Source of the DNA: Dysosmobacter acutus
Lineage (GTDB): Bacteria > Bacillota > Clostridia > Oscillospirales > Oscillospiraceae
Length of the DNA: 64,000 bases
NCBI RefSeq assembly: GCF_018919205.1
Contig: NZ_JAHLQN010000001.1
Span: forward strand, 186,001 to 250,000
Direction: 5' to 3'
Part shown: positions 34,409 to 41,263 of the stretch, in pieces
Layout: every line of letters starts with the position of its first letter
Position numbering within the stretch: the first letter of the stretch is position 1
Notes under the pieces: model-generated
Seen by the model: only the letters and a program-made list of their open reading frames with translations
The model's database searches: none
Told to the model about the DNA's origin: nothing
Made by a program: the position numbers and the translations under genes

Positions 34409-35293
34409 CTATCCATTTAATTTTTTCACAAAATTTCCGTCCACCGTCACGCCCTGGTTGATGATGAAAAAGGCGTGGGGATCGATCTCGTGCACCGCGT
34501 GGCGCAGATCTTCGATCTCATACTTGGAAAGACACACGCACAGCACCCGGATCTCGTCCCCGGTATAGCCGCCGTGGCCCTCCCAATAGGTCACTCCACG
34601 GCCCATGCGCTTCATGATAAACTGTGGCAGCTCCGGGTGCTCATCCTTGGTGAAGATCAACACCTGCACGGTGATATTCTGCTGGTGCATCCGATCCAGC
34701 ACCATGGCGGAGAAGAAGTTGTAAATCACCGAGTAAATCACAATGGTGGGCCGGAACAGCAGCAGGCACGCCCCATAGAGGAAAAAGTTGAAGCTCAGGT
34801 TGAACTTGCCCACGGTGAAGCCCCGCTTTTTGGAGAGGTACAGCCCCACCACATCCAGCCCGCCGCCGGAATAGCCGCAGGTCAGCACGATGCCGTTGCC
34901 CACGCCGCCCAAAATTCCGCCAAGCAGGCAGGAGGTCAGCTTATCATAGATCACCGGACTCTCCGGCACCGGAATCATAGCATAGAAAAGGGAGTAGGCC
35001 AGGGTGCAGATCAGGGTATTTACCGCCATCTCCTTGCCAAGGCTCTTAAACGCCAACAGCAAAATGGGGATGTTGGCCAGAAAATAGAGGACACCGGCCA
35101 GATCGCCGCCGGACATCACAACGCCTAACCCATCCTGCAGCAGCGTCCGGATCACCTGGCACAGCCCCAGCAGGCCGCCAGTATAAAATCCATGGGGCAC
35201 GATAAAAATATTGACCGCAAGGGAGGCCACAACCGCGCCGCAAAGGGCCACCAGCAGACGCAGCCAGCGATTGTGCATTGCACGATAAGCCAA
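34409..35293 (-). CDS. YitT-family membrane protein (DUF161 plus DUF2179)
   Basis: The 294-residue protein has about five or six N-terminal helices (VALCGAVVASLAVNIFIVP, GGDLAGVLYFLANIPILLL, and LGGILGGVGNGIVL with CGYSGGGLDVVGL) and a C-terminal soluble DUF2179 domain from about 215. The family is thought to be a carrier of unknown substrate. TTG 35293 has GAAGAGGTGA at proper distance; ATG 35278 is the alternative. A near-consensus promoter lies at 35331-35358. It is convergent with trkH. Confidence 0.87.
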   Translation of the reverse strand: MAYRAMHNRWLRLLVALCGAVVASLAVNIFIVPHGFYTGGLLGLCQVIRTLLQDGLGVVMSGGDLAGVLYFLANIPILLLAFKSLGKEMAVNTLICTLAYSLFYAMIPVPESPVIYDKLTSCLLGGILGGVGNGIVLTCGYSGGGLDVVGLYLSKKRGFTVGKFNLSFNFFLYGACLLLFRPTIVIYSVIYNFFSAMVLDRMHQQNITVQVLIFTKDEHPELPQFIMKRMGRGVTYWEGHGGYTGDEIRVLCVCLSKYEIEDLRHAVHEIDPHAFFIINQGVTVDGNFVKKLNG

Positions 35294-35330
35294 GGCAGAG
35301 TCACCTCTTCTCCGGAACGTTCTAATGCGC

Positions 35331-35358
35331 ATTATATTGGAACTTTCCAGAAAGTCAA
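35331..35358 (-). promoter_or_regulatory. Promoter of the YitT-family gene
   Basis: On the minus strand TTGACT (35358-35353), a 16-base spacer and TATAAT (35336-35331) lie about 40 bases before the start codon. Confidence 0.7.
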
Positions 35359-35388
35359 GGGAAATCTGCAATTCTCCGACGCCGCCTT

Positions 35389-35685
35389 TTAAAGCCCGTA
35401 GCGCAGGCAGCGGTACAGCCGCTTTTTGGCCCGGCAGATGGTCCGGGAAACCGTGGAAGTGACCACCCCAAGCTCCGCGGCGATCTCCGGCATGGTCTTT
35501 CCCTCGTCGTAGTACATGGCCAGCATCTGCCGCTGCCGGGGCGTCAGCTCCTGCTCCCTGGCCCGGCGTAAGTTCCGGCGCAGGCGGCTCAGCTGCTCCT
35601 CATTGTCCTCCTGCACGCTGCGCAGCCACACGCTCATATCGCCGGCAATTCCGCCGGCCCTGGAATCATAGGGTGTACTTTTCAT
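35389..35685 (-). CDS. Small sigma-70 region 4-like HTH protein
   Basis: The 98-residue protein has a helical N-terminus and, at about 47-95, a region 4 fold: LTPRQRQMLAMYYDEGKTMPEIAAELGVV, then a recognition helix with TSTVSRTICRAKKRL (quoted in parts). It lacks sigma region 2, so it cannot act as a full sigma factor; it may be a DNA-binding partner or orphan regulator. It overlaps the upstream coiled-coil gene by 20 bases and is the last of three coupled small genes. Confidence 0.8.
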   Translation of the reverse strand: MKSTPYDSRAGGIAGDMSVWLRSVQEDNEEQLSRLRRNLRRAREQELTPRQRQMLAMYYDEGKTMPEIAAELGVVTSTVSRTICRAKKRLYRCLRYGL

Positions 35686-35899
35686 TTCGATAGTAGCTCC
35701 TATCGTAGTAATGCGCTGTCAGCGATGCCAGCTCCCTGGCCTCCTGCAGCAGCGGCGTCAGGTCCGTGATGCGCCGCTTCAGCCGCCAGCACTCCTCCGG
35801 GTCCTCCTCCTGCTCCAGTCGCGCCCGGAGCTCCCGGATTCGCGCGCGGATGGTCACCTCGCTGTCCCGGTAGACTGCGGATAGTTCCAAAAGCGTCAT
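35666..35899 (-). CDS. Small coiled-coil protein of unknown function
   Basis: The 77-residue protein is rich in Glu, Arg and Leu (VTIRARIRELRARLEQEEDP and LKRRITDLTPLLQEARELAS) and is predicted to form an antiparallel helical hairpin or coiled coil, followed by a Tyr/Arg-rich tail. Its start overlaps the stop of the zinc-ribbon gene (ATGA) and its end overlaps the region 4-like gene, so the three are translationally coupled. I do not recognise a named family. Confidence 0.7.
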   Translation of the reverse strand: MTLLELSAVYRDSEVTIRARIRELRARLEQEEDPEECWRLKRRITDLTPLLQEARELASLTAHYYDRSYYRNEKYTL

Positions 35900-36084
35900 A
35901 GCCGCTTCTCCCCTCCCCGAATCAGACGGAAGGGAGAAAACACCTCCCTTGCGAAGCCGGGAAGACACTCCTCACAGATTTTACCGCCGTTGATGTACCA
36001 ATACTGTTCCCCGCCGCCGATCTCCCGGCCGCATCGGCTGCAAACCGGTCCGCCGCAGCGCAGGGCATAGCGCGGATATCGCAA
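35896..36084 (-). CDS. Small zinc-ribbon protein
   Basis: The 62-residue protein has two CxxC knuckles (CSRC at 15-18 and CEEC at about 37-40) separated by GREIGGGEQYWYINGGKI, which is a treble-clef or ribbon zinc site. TTG 36084 is used because GGAGGGG stands at correct spacing. It heads the three-gene set with the coiled-coil and region 4-like proteins. No promoter lies directly upstream; the nearest good leftward promoter is at 36446-36474, beyond two oppositely oriented tRNA genes. Confidence 0.72.
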   Translation of the reverse strand: MRYPRYALRCGGPVCSRCGREIGGGEQYWYINGGKICEECLPGFAREVFSPFRLIRGGEKRL

Positions 36085-36114
36085 ATTAACCCCTCCAAAT
36101 CCAAAAAAATCGTA

Positions 36115-36143
36115 TTGACAAAACCATCAGATTCTGTTAAGAT
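36115..36143 (+). promoter_or_regulatory. Promoter of the tRNA-Thr/tRNA-Tyr operon
   Basis: TTGACA at 36115-36120, a 17-base spacer and TAAGAT at 36138-36143 lie 19 bases before tRNA-Thr. Confidence 0.8.
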
Positions 36144-36162
36144 AATCCATGCTGTTGGAAAT

Positions 36163-36238
36163 GCTGGTGTAGCTCAGCTGGTAGAGCAGCTGATTTGTAA
36201 TCAGCAGGTCGGGGGTTCGAATCCGTCCACCAGCTCCA
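36163..36238 (+). tRNA. tRNA-Thr (anticodon TGT)
   Basis: The 76-base gene has acceptor arms GCTGGTG and CACCAGC, D-arm GCTCAGCTGGTAGAGC, an anticodon stem GCTGA/TCAGC with loop TTTGTAA, T-loop GGTTCGAATC and an encoded CCA end. Confidence 0.97.
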
Positions 36239-36251
36239 GTATTTGAAATAT

Positions 36252-36336
36252 GGGGGAATTCCCGAGTGGCCAAAGGGGACAGACTGTAAATCTGCTGGCT
36301 TCGCCTTCGGTGGTTCGAATCCACCTTCCCCCACCA
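36252..36336 (+). tRNA. tRNA-Tyr (anticodon GTA)
   Basis: The 85-base class II tRNA has acceptor arms GGGGGAA and TTCCCCC, anticodon loop with CTGTAAA, a long variable arm, T-loop GGTTCGAATCC and an encoded CCA. It is cotranscribed with tRNA-Thr, 13 bases upstream. Confidence 0.97.
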
Positions 36337-36338
36337 TC

Positions 36339-36371
36339 GTCCGCTGTGCCCGTCGGCGCAGCGGACTTTTT
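36339..36371 (+). terminator. Terminator of the tRNA pair
   Basis: A stem of about 11 base pairs with one bulge (GTCCGCTG with CAGCGGAC plus an inner GCC/GGC) is followed by TTTTT. Confidence 0.75.
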
Positions 36372-36421
36372 GGATTTTTATTTCCATTTGCCCAGATAAT
36401 TTGTTTAGTTAGATGTGTTTC

Positions 36422-36436
36422 AACAAGAATCTTGTT
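36422..36436. promoter_or_regulatory. Operator O1 of the S24 repressor (candidate)
   Basis: AACAAGAATCTTGTT is an inverted repeat with 7-base arms around a central A. It lies just downstream of a leftward promoter -10 box, in a blocking position, and its core recurs as O2. Confidence 0.6.
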
Positions 36437-36445
36437 CATATTGTA

Positions 36446-36474
36446 AGCATACCACACTTGTCCTGTGTTGTCAA
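36446..36474 (-). promoter_or_regulatory. Leftward promoter facing the tRNA pair and the small-gene trio
   Basis: On the minus strand TTGACA (36474-36469), a 17-base spacer and TATGCT (36451-36446) preceded by TGG form a strong promoter with extended -10. A transcript would start near 36439, run antisense to tRNA-Tyr and tRNA-Thr, and reach the zinc-ribbon gene at 36084. Confidence 0.55.
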
Positions 36475-36483
36475 TGCCATTTT

Positions 36484-36496
36484 ACAAGAATCTTGT
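36484..36496. promoter_or_regulatory. Operator O2 of the S24 repressor (candidate)
   Basis: ACAAGAATCTTGT repeats the 13-base core of O1. It lies about 10 bases upstream of the -35 boxes of both the leftward and the rightward promoter, midway between them. Confidence 0.6.
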
Positions 36497-36505
36497 TTAA
36501 TCAAA

Positions 36506-36534
36506 TTGACAATGTCACTTATTCAGGGTAAGAT
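36506..36534 (+). promoter_or_regulatory. Promoter of the S24 repressor gene
   Basis: TTGACA at 36506-36511, a 17-base spacer and TAAGAT at 36529-36534 lie 32 bases before the start codon. The boxes are identical to those of the tRNA promoter at 36115. Confidence 0.75.
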
Positions 36535-36566
36535 AACAACAGCCGCACAAGGAGGGGAGGATTCAT

Positions 36567-37322
36567 ATGAATTTTGGCGAACGACTTCGGGCCCGGCGGG
36601 AAGCCCTTCAGATGTCCCGGGACGAGTTGGCCGGGCACTTGGGCGTGTCCCGGTCTGCCATCGGAAACTATGAGACCGGAGTCAGCTTTCCAAAGGAAGA
36701 GGTCATGCTGAAGCTGTTCGACGGTCTGAGGGTAGATGCCAACTATCTCTTTCAGGACAGCTTTTCCGCCCCGGAGACGGGATTGACCCACGCTGAGCGC
36801 ACCCTTCTGGAAAAATACAGAAGCCTTCCCCAGGTGGGCCGCAGGACGGTCCAGTCCGTGATCAGCGCCCTGTGCGTCTATCGGGATGAGCTGGAGCAGG
36901 AGCAGCCGGAGCCGGAGCTGCGTCAGATCCCGCTGTATTGCAGCCCTGCCGCCGCGGGCTATGCGGCGCCCGTATTCGGCGAGGACTACGATCTGATCCC
37001 GGTGACGGAGGAGGTTCCCAAGGGAGCGGAGTACGCCATCCGCATCCAGGGCGACTCCATGACGCCCCAAATTGCGGACGGCTCGGTGGTCTATATCAAC
37101 CGGGACCCCATCTCCAACGGGGACATCGGCATCTTCTGCGTGGACGGCGACATGCTGTGCAAGCAGTACTGCCGGGACGAGCGGCTGGGGATTGTCTATC
37201 TCTTCTCCCTCAACCGCCGTCGCTCCGACGCCGACGTGGTGCTGACCGCCAGCAGCGGCCGGACCCTGGTCTGTTTCGGTCGTGTCATGATGCACGCCTG
37301 CCCCCTGCCAGGGCTGCAGTAA
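36567..37322 (+). CDS. XRE-family repressor with S24 (LexA/CI-like) self-cleavage domain
   Basis: The 251-residue protein has an XRE helix-turn-helix at 1-60 (LRARREALQMSRDELAGHLG, SRSAIGNYETG), a linker, and an S24 peptidase fold from about 118. Ser164 (GDSM) and Lys199 (MLCKQY) form the catalytic dyad, and Ala130-Gly131 is a plausible self-cleavage bond. Such proteins are inactivated in SOS-like responses when RecA filaments promote cleavage. The gene follows a GGAGGGGAGG ribosome site and twin palindromic operators, so autoregulation is likely. It resembles prophage or ICE repressors, yet no phage genes lie nearby. Confidence 0.92.
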   Translation: MNFGERLRARREALQMSRDELAGHLGVSRSAIGNYETGVSFPKEEVMLKLFDGLRVDANYLFQDSFSAPETGLTHAERTLLEKYRSLPQVGRRTVQSVISALCVYRDELEQEQPEPELRQIPLYCSPAAAGYAAPVFGEDYDLIPVTEEVPKGAEYAIRIQGDSMTPQIADGSVVYINRDPISNGDIGIFCVDGDMLCKQYCRDERLGIVYLFSLNRRRSDADVVLTASSGRTLVCFGRVMMHACPLPGLQ

Positions 37323-37330
37323 GCGTAACA

Positions 37331-37368
37331 AAAGGAGAGCGCCGTAATCATACGGCGCTCTCCTTTTA
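37331..37368. terminator. Bidirectional terminator
   Basis: A perfect 17-base-pair stem (37331-37347 with 37352-37368) is flanked by AAAA and TTTT. It ends both the repressor gene and the convergent HAD gene. Confidence 0.9.
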
Positions 37369-37369
37369 T

Positions 37370-38089
37370 TCAGATGTTTCGGTGTTCTCTCTCCTCAATA
37401 TACCAGCGCAGCTCAGCAAATCCGCCATGGGGATAGGCGGAGAGGTCCGCCTCCTTTTTGTTGATGAGGCAGTCGGTCAGCAAAAAGACCTCCATTCCCA
37501 CCGCGCGGGCCACCATATCCTCCTCCACGTCGTTCCCCACCATCAGGCACTCTCCGGGGTTGCAGTTCAGCCGGTGGGCGATGTCTTGGTAGTAGGCCGG
37601 ATTGGGCTTGCAGTATCCCGTATTCTCATAGGTGGTGTAGAGCGCAAATTCCTCCGGCTCCAGGCCGGCCCACCGAATCCTGCTCTCCGTGGCCACGGAT
37701 GGGAAAATGGGATTGGTTGCCAGCACAAGGCGATAGCCCCGGCCCTTCAGCTCCTCCACCGTCCGCTTTGCCTCCGGGTTGAAGCCGCAGACCTCCGCCA
37801 CCTGCTGGAACTCCCGGCGGTAATACTCGTCAAATACCGGGTAATCCCTCAGAGCCCTCTCTCCGAAAATGCCGCGAAAGCACTTCCAGAAGGCCTCCTC
37901 GTTGGTGCAGCTTCCGTCATTTCGCACCATGGCGGCGGTGCCGGCCCAAATTCCGTCGATCAGCGCGTTCGGCTCATAGCCGTGGGGCGCCAGCTTGGCA
38001 GCCAGCCGTTTGAAGTACGTCTTTGTAAAAAGCTCCTGGTCCATGGGCAGCAGCGTACCATCCAGGTCGAATAAAATGGTTTTGATCAT
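37370..38089 (-). CDS. HAD-superfamily hydrolase
   Basis: The 239-residue phosphatase-type protein has motif I FDLDGTL at 7-13, motif II LATNP, motif III Lys in YCKPNPAYY, and motif IV MVGNDVEEDM. The helical cap between motifs I and II makes it a subclass I HAD protein, probably a small-molecule phosphatase. It starts 17 bases after the SDR gene stop, so the two are an operon. The substrate cannot be told. Confidence 0.9.
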   Translation of the reverse strand: MIKTILFDLDGTLLPMDQELFTKTYFKRLAAKLAPHGYEPNALIDGIWAGTAAMVRNDGSCTNEEAFWKCFRGIFGERALRDYPVFDEYYRREFQQVAEVCGFNPEAKRTVEELKGRGYRLVLATNPIFPSVATESRIRWAGLEPEEFALYTTYENTGYCKPNPAYYQDIAHRLNCNPGECLMVGNDVEEDMVARAVGMEVFLLTDCLINKKEADLSAYPHGGFAELRWYIEEREHRNI

Positions 38090-38106
38090 GGATACCCTTT
38101 CTTTAT

Positions 38107-38841
38107 TTATACAATGAATCCGCCATCGGCGGTGATGACCTGCCCTGTGACAAAGGACGCTTCATCAGAGGCCAGGAAGGCCACCAAGCCGGCGATGTCC
38201 TCCGGCGTGCCCAGGCGGCCCAAGGGAGTTTGAGCTGCCAGGTCCCGGCGGGTCTCCTCCGACAGCACAGACAGCATCTCCGTATCGATGACACCGGGCG
38301 CCACGCAGTTGACCCGGATGTTGGAGGGGCCCAACTCCATGGCAAGGGAGCGGGTCAAGCCGATGACAGCGGCTTTTGCAGCGGAGTAGACCACCTCGCA
38401 GGAGGCTCCCCGCTGGCCCCAGATGGAGGAGGTGTTGATGATGCAGCCCTCTTTTTCGTGGATCATGTTGGGCAGCACCGCCTGGATGGTGTGGAAGGCC
38501 CCGTTGAGATTTACGCCGAAGCAGCGGTTCCACTGCTCCTCCGTCACATCCTGAAACAGCATCTGCCCGGCCACGCCAGCGTTGTTCACCAGCAGCGAAA
38601 CCGGACCAAACTCCCGCTCCACCCCGCGGACCATCCGATCCACGTCCGCCCGGCTGGCCACATCGGCCTGCTCCACCATCACGCGGCAGCCCTTGTTCCT
38701 CAGCTCCAGCGCCAGAGACTCCGCCTCTTCCCGGTGGGCCAGATAATTGATGCACACCGCCCATCCGCTCTGAGCAAGGCGGGCGGCGGTCCGCCGTCCT
38801 ATGCCCCGGGCGGAGCCAGTAACCAATGCAATCTTCTCCAT
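38107..38841 (-). CDS. Short-chain dehydrogenase/reductase (FabG-like)
   Basis: The 244-residue enzyme has TGSARGIG (8-15) for NAD(P), NNAG at 86-89, and the catalytic Ser138 or Ser139, Tyr152 and Lys156. It closes with FVTGQVITADGGF, the usual FabG-like tail. It could be a 3-oxoacyl reductase or a sugar/alcohol dehydrogenase; no fatty-acid genes are adjacent, so FabG proper is unlikely. A good promoter lies at 38870-38898. Confidence 0.9.
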   Translation of the reverse strand: MEKIALVTGSARGIGRRTAARLAQSGWAVCINYLAHREEAESLALELRNKGCRVMVEQADVASRADVDRMVRGVEREFGPVSLLVNNAGVAGQMLFQDVTEEQWNRCFGVNLNGAFHTIQAVLPNMIHEKEGCIINTSSIWGQRGASCEVVYSAAKAAVIGLTRSLAMELGPSNIRVNCVAPGVIDTEMLSVLSEETRRDLAAQTPLGRLGTPEDIAGLVAFLASDEASFVTGQVITADGGFIV

Positions 38842-38869
38842 CGCAACCTCCTGCTTTGATCTTTTGACC

Positions 38870-38898
38870 AGTATAGCAACTTTTTTGGATTTTTACAA
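38870..38898 (-). promoter_or_regulatory. Promoter of the SDR-HAD operon
   Basis: On the minus strand TTGTAA (38898-38893), a 17-base spacer and TATACT (38875-38870). Confidence 0.6.
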
Positions 38899-38906
38899 GA
38901 AAACCG

Positions 38907-38935
38907 TTGACAAAATGCGTTCCATACGGTAACAT
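38907..38935 (+). promoter_or_regulatory. Promoter of tRNA-Val
   Basis: TTGACA at 38907-38912, a 17-base spacer and TAACAT at 38930-38935 lie 15 bases before the tRNA. It is back to back with the SDR promoter. Confidence 0.7.
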
Positions 38936-38950
38936 ATATTCGTTCGCTTC

Positions 38951-39027
38951 GGACGATTAGCTCAGCTGGCTAGAGCACCTGCTTGACGTGCAGGGGGTCA
39001 CAGGTTCGAGTCCTGTATCGTCCACCA
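38951..39027 (+). tRNA. tRNA-Val (anticodon GAC)
   Basis: The 77-base gene has acceptor arms GGACGAT and ATCGTCC, anticodon stem CCTGC/GCAGG with loop TTGACGT, T-loop GGTTCGAGTCC and an encoded CCA. Confidence 0.96.
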
Positions 39028-39030
39028 GAC

Positions 39031-39064
39031 AAAAAGCCCGTAACCGTAATGGTTACGGGCTTTT
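39031..39064 (+). terminator. Terminator of tRNA-Val
   Basis: A 14-base-pair stem (AAAAGCCCGTAACC with its complement) is followed by TTTTCGTC. Confidence 0.85.
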
Positions 39065-39131
39065 CGTCATTTTTATGAAACAAGTTTTAAATTAATTTAT
39101 AAAACGAGCGAAAAAGTTGCAAAAATCCAGA

Positions 39132-39175
39132 AACGGGAACCCCGCCCACAGCTTTTGCCGGACGGGATTCCCGTT
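39132..39175 (-). terminator. Candidate terminator of the PrpR-like regulator gene
   Basis: A 13-base-pair stem with one mismatch (39132-39144 with 39163-39175) lies about 150 bases beyond the regulator stop, followed on the minus strand by a T-rich stretch. Nothing else is supportable in the gap 39065-39324. Confidence 0.4.
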
Positions 39176-39324
39176 CTCATTTTATGGAGTATCCCCACAC
39201 ACCTATTTTTCACGCGGGCCCTTTCATTTCGGAGCTTTTTGGTTTTCCGCGTCATTCCACAGCTCTTTATGCATCCTTTTGAGCTTCTGCCAAGAGCCTT
39301 CCGGGAGGATAGCATTCCATCCTG

Positions 39325-41076
39325 TCATGAGTGAACCATCCGCCAGATCGTACTGCGGCTTATCCCCAGGCGAAGCGCGGCTTTGGATTGGTTCATCCCC
39401 TCCTCTTCAAGGACAAGGCTGACTATACGCTTGTTGATTTCGTTGAGAGACTGTGTAAGATCAATATCGGGCTGAAGCGGCAGCCCGCTCTGAACGCTTT
39501 CCGCTTTCAGAGCCTCTTTGATATCTGCCTCTGACAAATAGTAATATCTGCAACGCATCATCGCAGATTGGAGCACCCGCTTCATCTGAATGCGATTGCC
39601 CGGCCATATGTAGTCCCGAGCAAAAATTTGAGCCTCGGGGGAGAGTCCAAGAATTTGCTTCCCCATGGAAATGTTCAAAACATTGATGTAGGCCGCACAA
39701 ATACTGGGGATATCATTCTTCAGCTCCCGGATGGGAGGAATGCGGACACATCCGCAGAGGATATCTTCGGTTAGATAACGGTGCAGTTCGCTATTTTGAA
39801 ATTTGCAATCCGATTCTGCGGAAAAAATATAGCGGCTGCCCTGGATATTGCCGTACAGATAGGCGACCGCATATTCCTGCTGCTGCAAGCTCATCGCCTC
39901 GGCATGCGCAAAATAAACGGTGCTGTTTCTTTTGTAAAGCAGGCTCCTCCGCTCCGTGAGCAAATTCTCAAATTCCGCATCAGATATTCGCGCGCAGTTA
40001 ATCAGGATAAAAGAGTTTTCAGCAAACTCACTGTGGATATGCATGTAAAAAGCGGTCTCGTCACAATTGCTGCCGCGTTCTCCACAGAGGAGAATCGTCC
40101 GCCTTGTGCAGGCAAGCTGTTCTATGATATGTATGAACTCCTGAGCGGTTTCGCAGGCACCAAAGTAGTCATTGAAAATGCTTGCATCCTGTTGATTGTA
40201 TATCCTGACTGCGGATTCCTCAGGGATTTTTGCCGAATGTGTCCCGGTGGCGCAGAACATACACATCTGTTCCTCTGCAGCCTGAATCATGAACCCGTCG
40301 AAGTCATAAACCGTAGTATCCGCCTGCCTGCTGAAAGAGACGCTTCGCCCTTCTGAAACCACAGGAATATATTTTTTAAACGTGTTTTCCAAAGTCGGAT
40401 CCGGAAGGCTTGGGGCGGCATAAACAAGGTCGCCTTTTTTTGTGTAAACAGCCGACGGCGGACACATCTGAAGCATGGCGCTCATAAGGGCGCAGCGGTC
40501 TTTCAACTCCACATACGCCTGACAAATCTGTTTTGCCTGGTTGAACGCATCTTGTATGCTTTCCAGGCCCGACGTGATCAAAATCGCATTCAAGCCGAGA
40601 CGGTGGGCATAGGTGGCAGTTATCATGTCTCCCAAAATTGTCTGATACCCCTTTTTCGTTGCTTCCTCAAGAATTCTTTGAACGTCGGCGGCGCTCTCAA
40701 TTGTAATGATCTCCGCATCGATTTGCAGAAGGTCACACAGCATCTTGGCGCAGCCGGTGATGTTCTCAAACCCAATGATTATAAAATTTTCAGAGAAAGA
40801 GCGCGCCAGCCTGATAGCGCGGAGGACATCATAAGCGGACAGCGATATCTCCACGACCGGAATGGAGAAATGCGTGCGGATCATCTTTGCAGTACCGCCT
40901 CTGGAAATAATGGCATCTGTATCCGGTGTGATGTAGCGTTCCACAACCGCTACGCCAGCGTCTAAATCCCCAAGAAACGCAGTGAGTTCAATATCGCTTC
41001 TCTGCTGCGCCACATTCTGCATCAGTTCAATCATGCCCTCATAAGGGGCAATCCCAAGCAGTTTAATTTTTCTCAC
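39325..41076 (-). CDS. PrpR-N regulator with degenerate AAA domain and Fis-type HTH
   Basis: The 583-residue protein has a PrpR-N sensor domain at about 5-190 (LLGIAPYEGM, AIISRGGTA, IGFENIT), a short central region, a sigma-54 activator-like AAA module at about 300-520, and a C-terminal Fis-type HTH (MNQSKAALRLGISRSTIWRM). The AAA module is dead: Walker A reads GERGSNCDE without Lys, Walker B reads VYFAHAEAM without the acidic pair, and no GAFTGA loop exists. GTG 41076 is chosen because AGGAG sits nine bases before it; the ATG at 41085 touches that site. It is divergent from the catabolic operon it presumably controls. Confidence 0.88.
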   Translation of the reverse strand: MRKIKLLGIAPYEGMIELMQNVAQQRSDIELTAFLGDLDAGVAVVERYITPDTDAIISRGGTAKMIRTHFSIPVVEISLSAYDVLRAIRLARSFSENFIIIGFENITGCAKMLCDLLQIDAEIITIESAADVQRILEEATKKGYQTILGDMITATYAHRLGLNAILITSGLESIQDAFNQAKQICQAYVELKDRCALMSAMLQMCPPSAVYTKKGDLVYAAPSLPDPTLENTFKKYIPVVSEGRSVSFSRQADTTVYDFDGFMIQAAEEQMCMFCATGTHSAKIPEESAVRIYNQQDASIFNDYFGACETAQEFIHIIEQLACTRRTILLCGERGSNCDETAFYMHIHSEFAENSFILINCARISDAEFENLLTERRSLLYKRNSTVYFAHAEAMSLQQQEYAVAYLYGNIQGSRYIFSAESDCKFQNSELHRYLTEDILCGCVRIPPIRELKNDIPSICAAYINVLNISMGKQILGLSPEAQIFARDYIWPGNRIQMKRVLQSAMMRCRYYYLSEADIKEALKAESVQSGLPLQPDIDLTQSLNEINKRIVSLVLEEEGMNQSKAALRLGISRSTIWRMVHS

Positions 41077-41187
41077 ATCGACCATCTCCTAATTCAGATC
41101 GCACAGTCACGCCAGCATATAGTATCAAAATTATACAATCGTTTTGTAATTTTGTATCATATTAAATCTATTTTGTCAAGGATACTT

Positions 41188-41199
41188 GTTGATATCAAC
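41188..41199. promoter_or_regulatory. Palindrome overlapping the catabolic operon -35 box
   Basis: GTTGATATCAAC is a perfect 12-base palindrome that includes the -35 hexamer. A second dyad, TACAA-N6-TTGTA, lies at about 41133-41148. Both are candidate operators for the divergent PrpR-like regulator. Confidence 0.45.
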
Positions 41200-41218
41200 C
41201 AATTGCGTCTACTATAAT
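41189..41218 (+). promoter_or_regulatory. Sigma-A promoter of the sugar-acid operon
   Basis: TTGATA at 41189-41194, an 18-base spacer and TATAAT at 41213-41218, 45 bases before the first start codon. No -24/-12 sigma-54 pattern was seen in this region. Confidence 0.65.
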
Positions 41219-41263
41219 GTAAACAAAAGAAGGGGAAACTTGGTGTAGAATGGATGAACAAAT

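Noticed and set aside
36137-36457. A 106-codon minus-strand frame over the two tRNAs
   Set aside because: Its residues are the well-known artefact of translating tRNA genes in reverse; it has no ribosome site. The antisense promoter itself is retained as a finding.
36422-37322. Prophage or integrative element at the tRNA genes
   Set aside because: The S24 repressor looks phage-like, but no integrase, structural gene or duplicated tRNA 3' end is visible within the window.
39097-39315. A 72-codon minus-strand frame beyond tRNA-Val
   Set aside because: Basic, low-complexity product without a ribosome site; it overlaps the candidate terminator of the PrpR-like gene.
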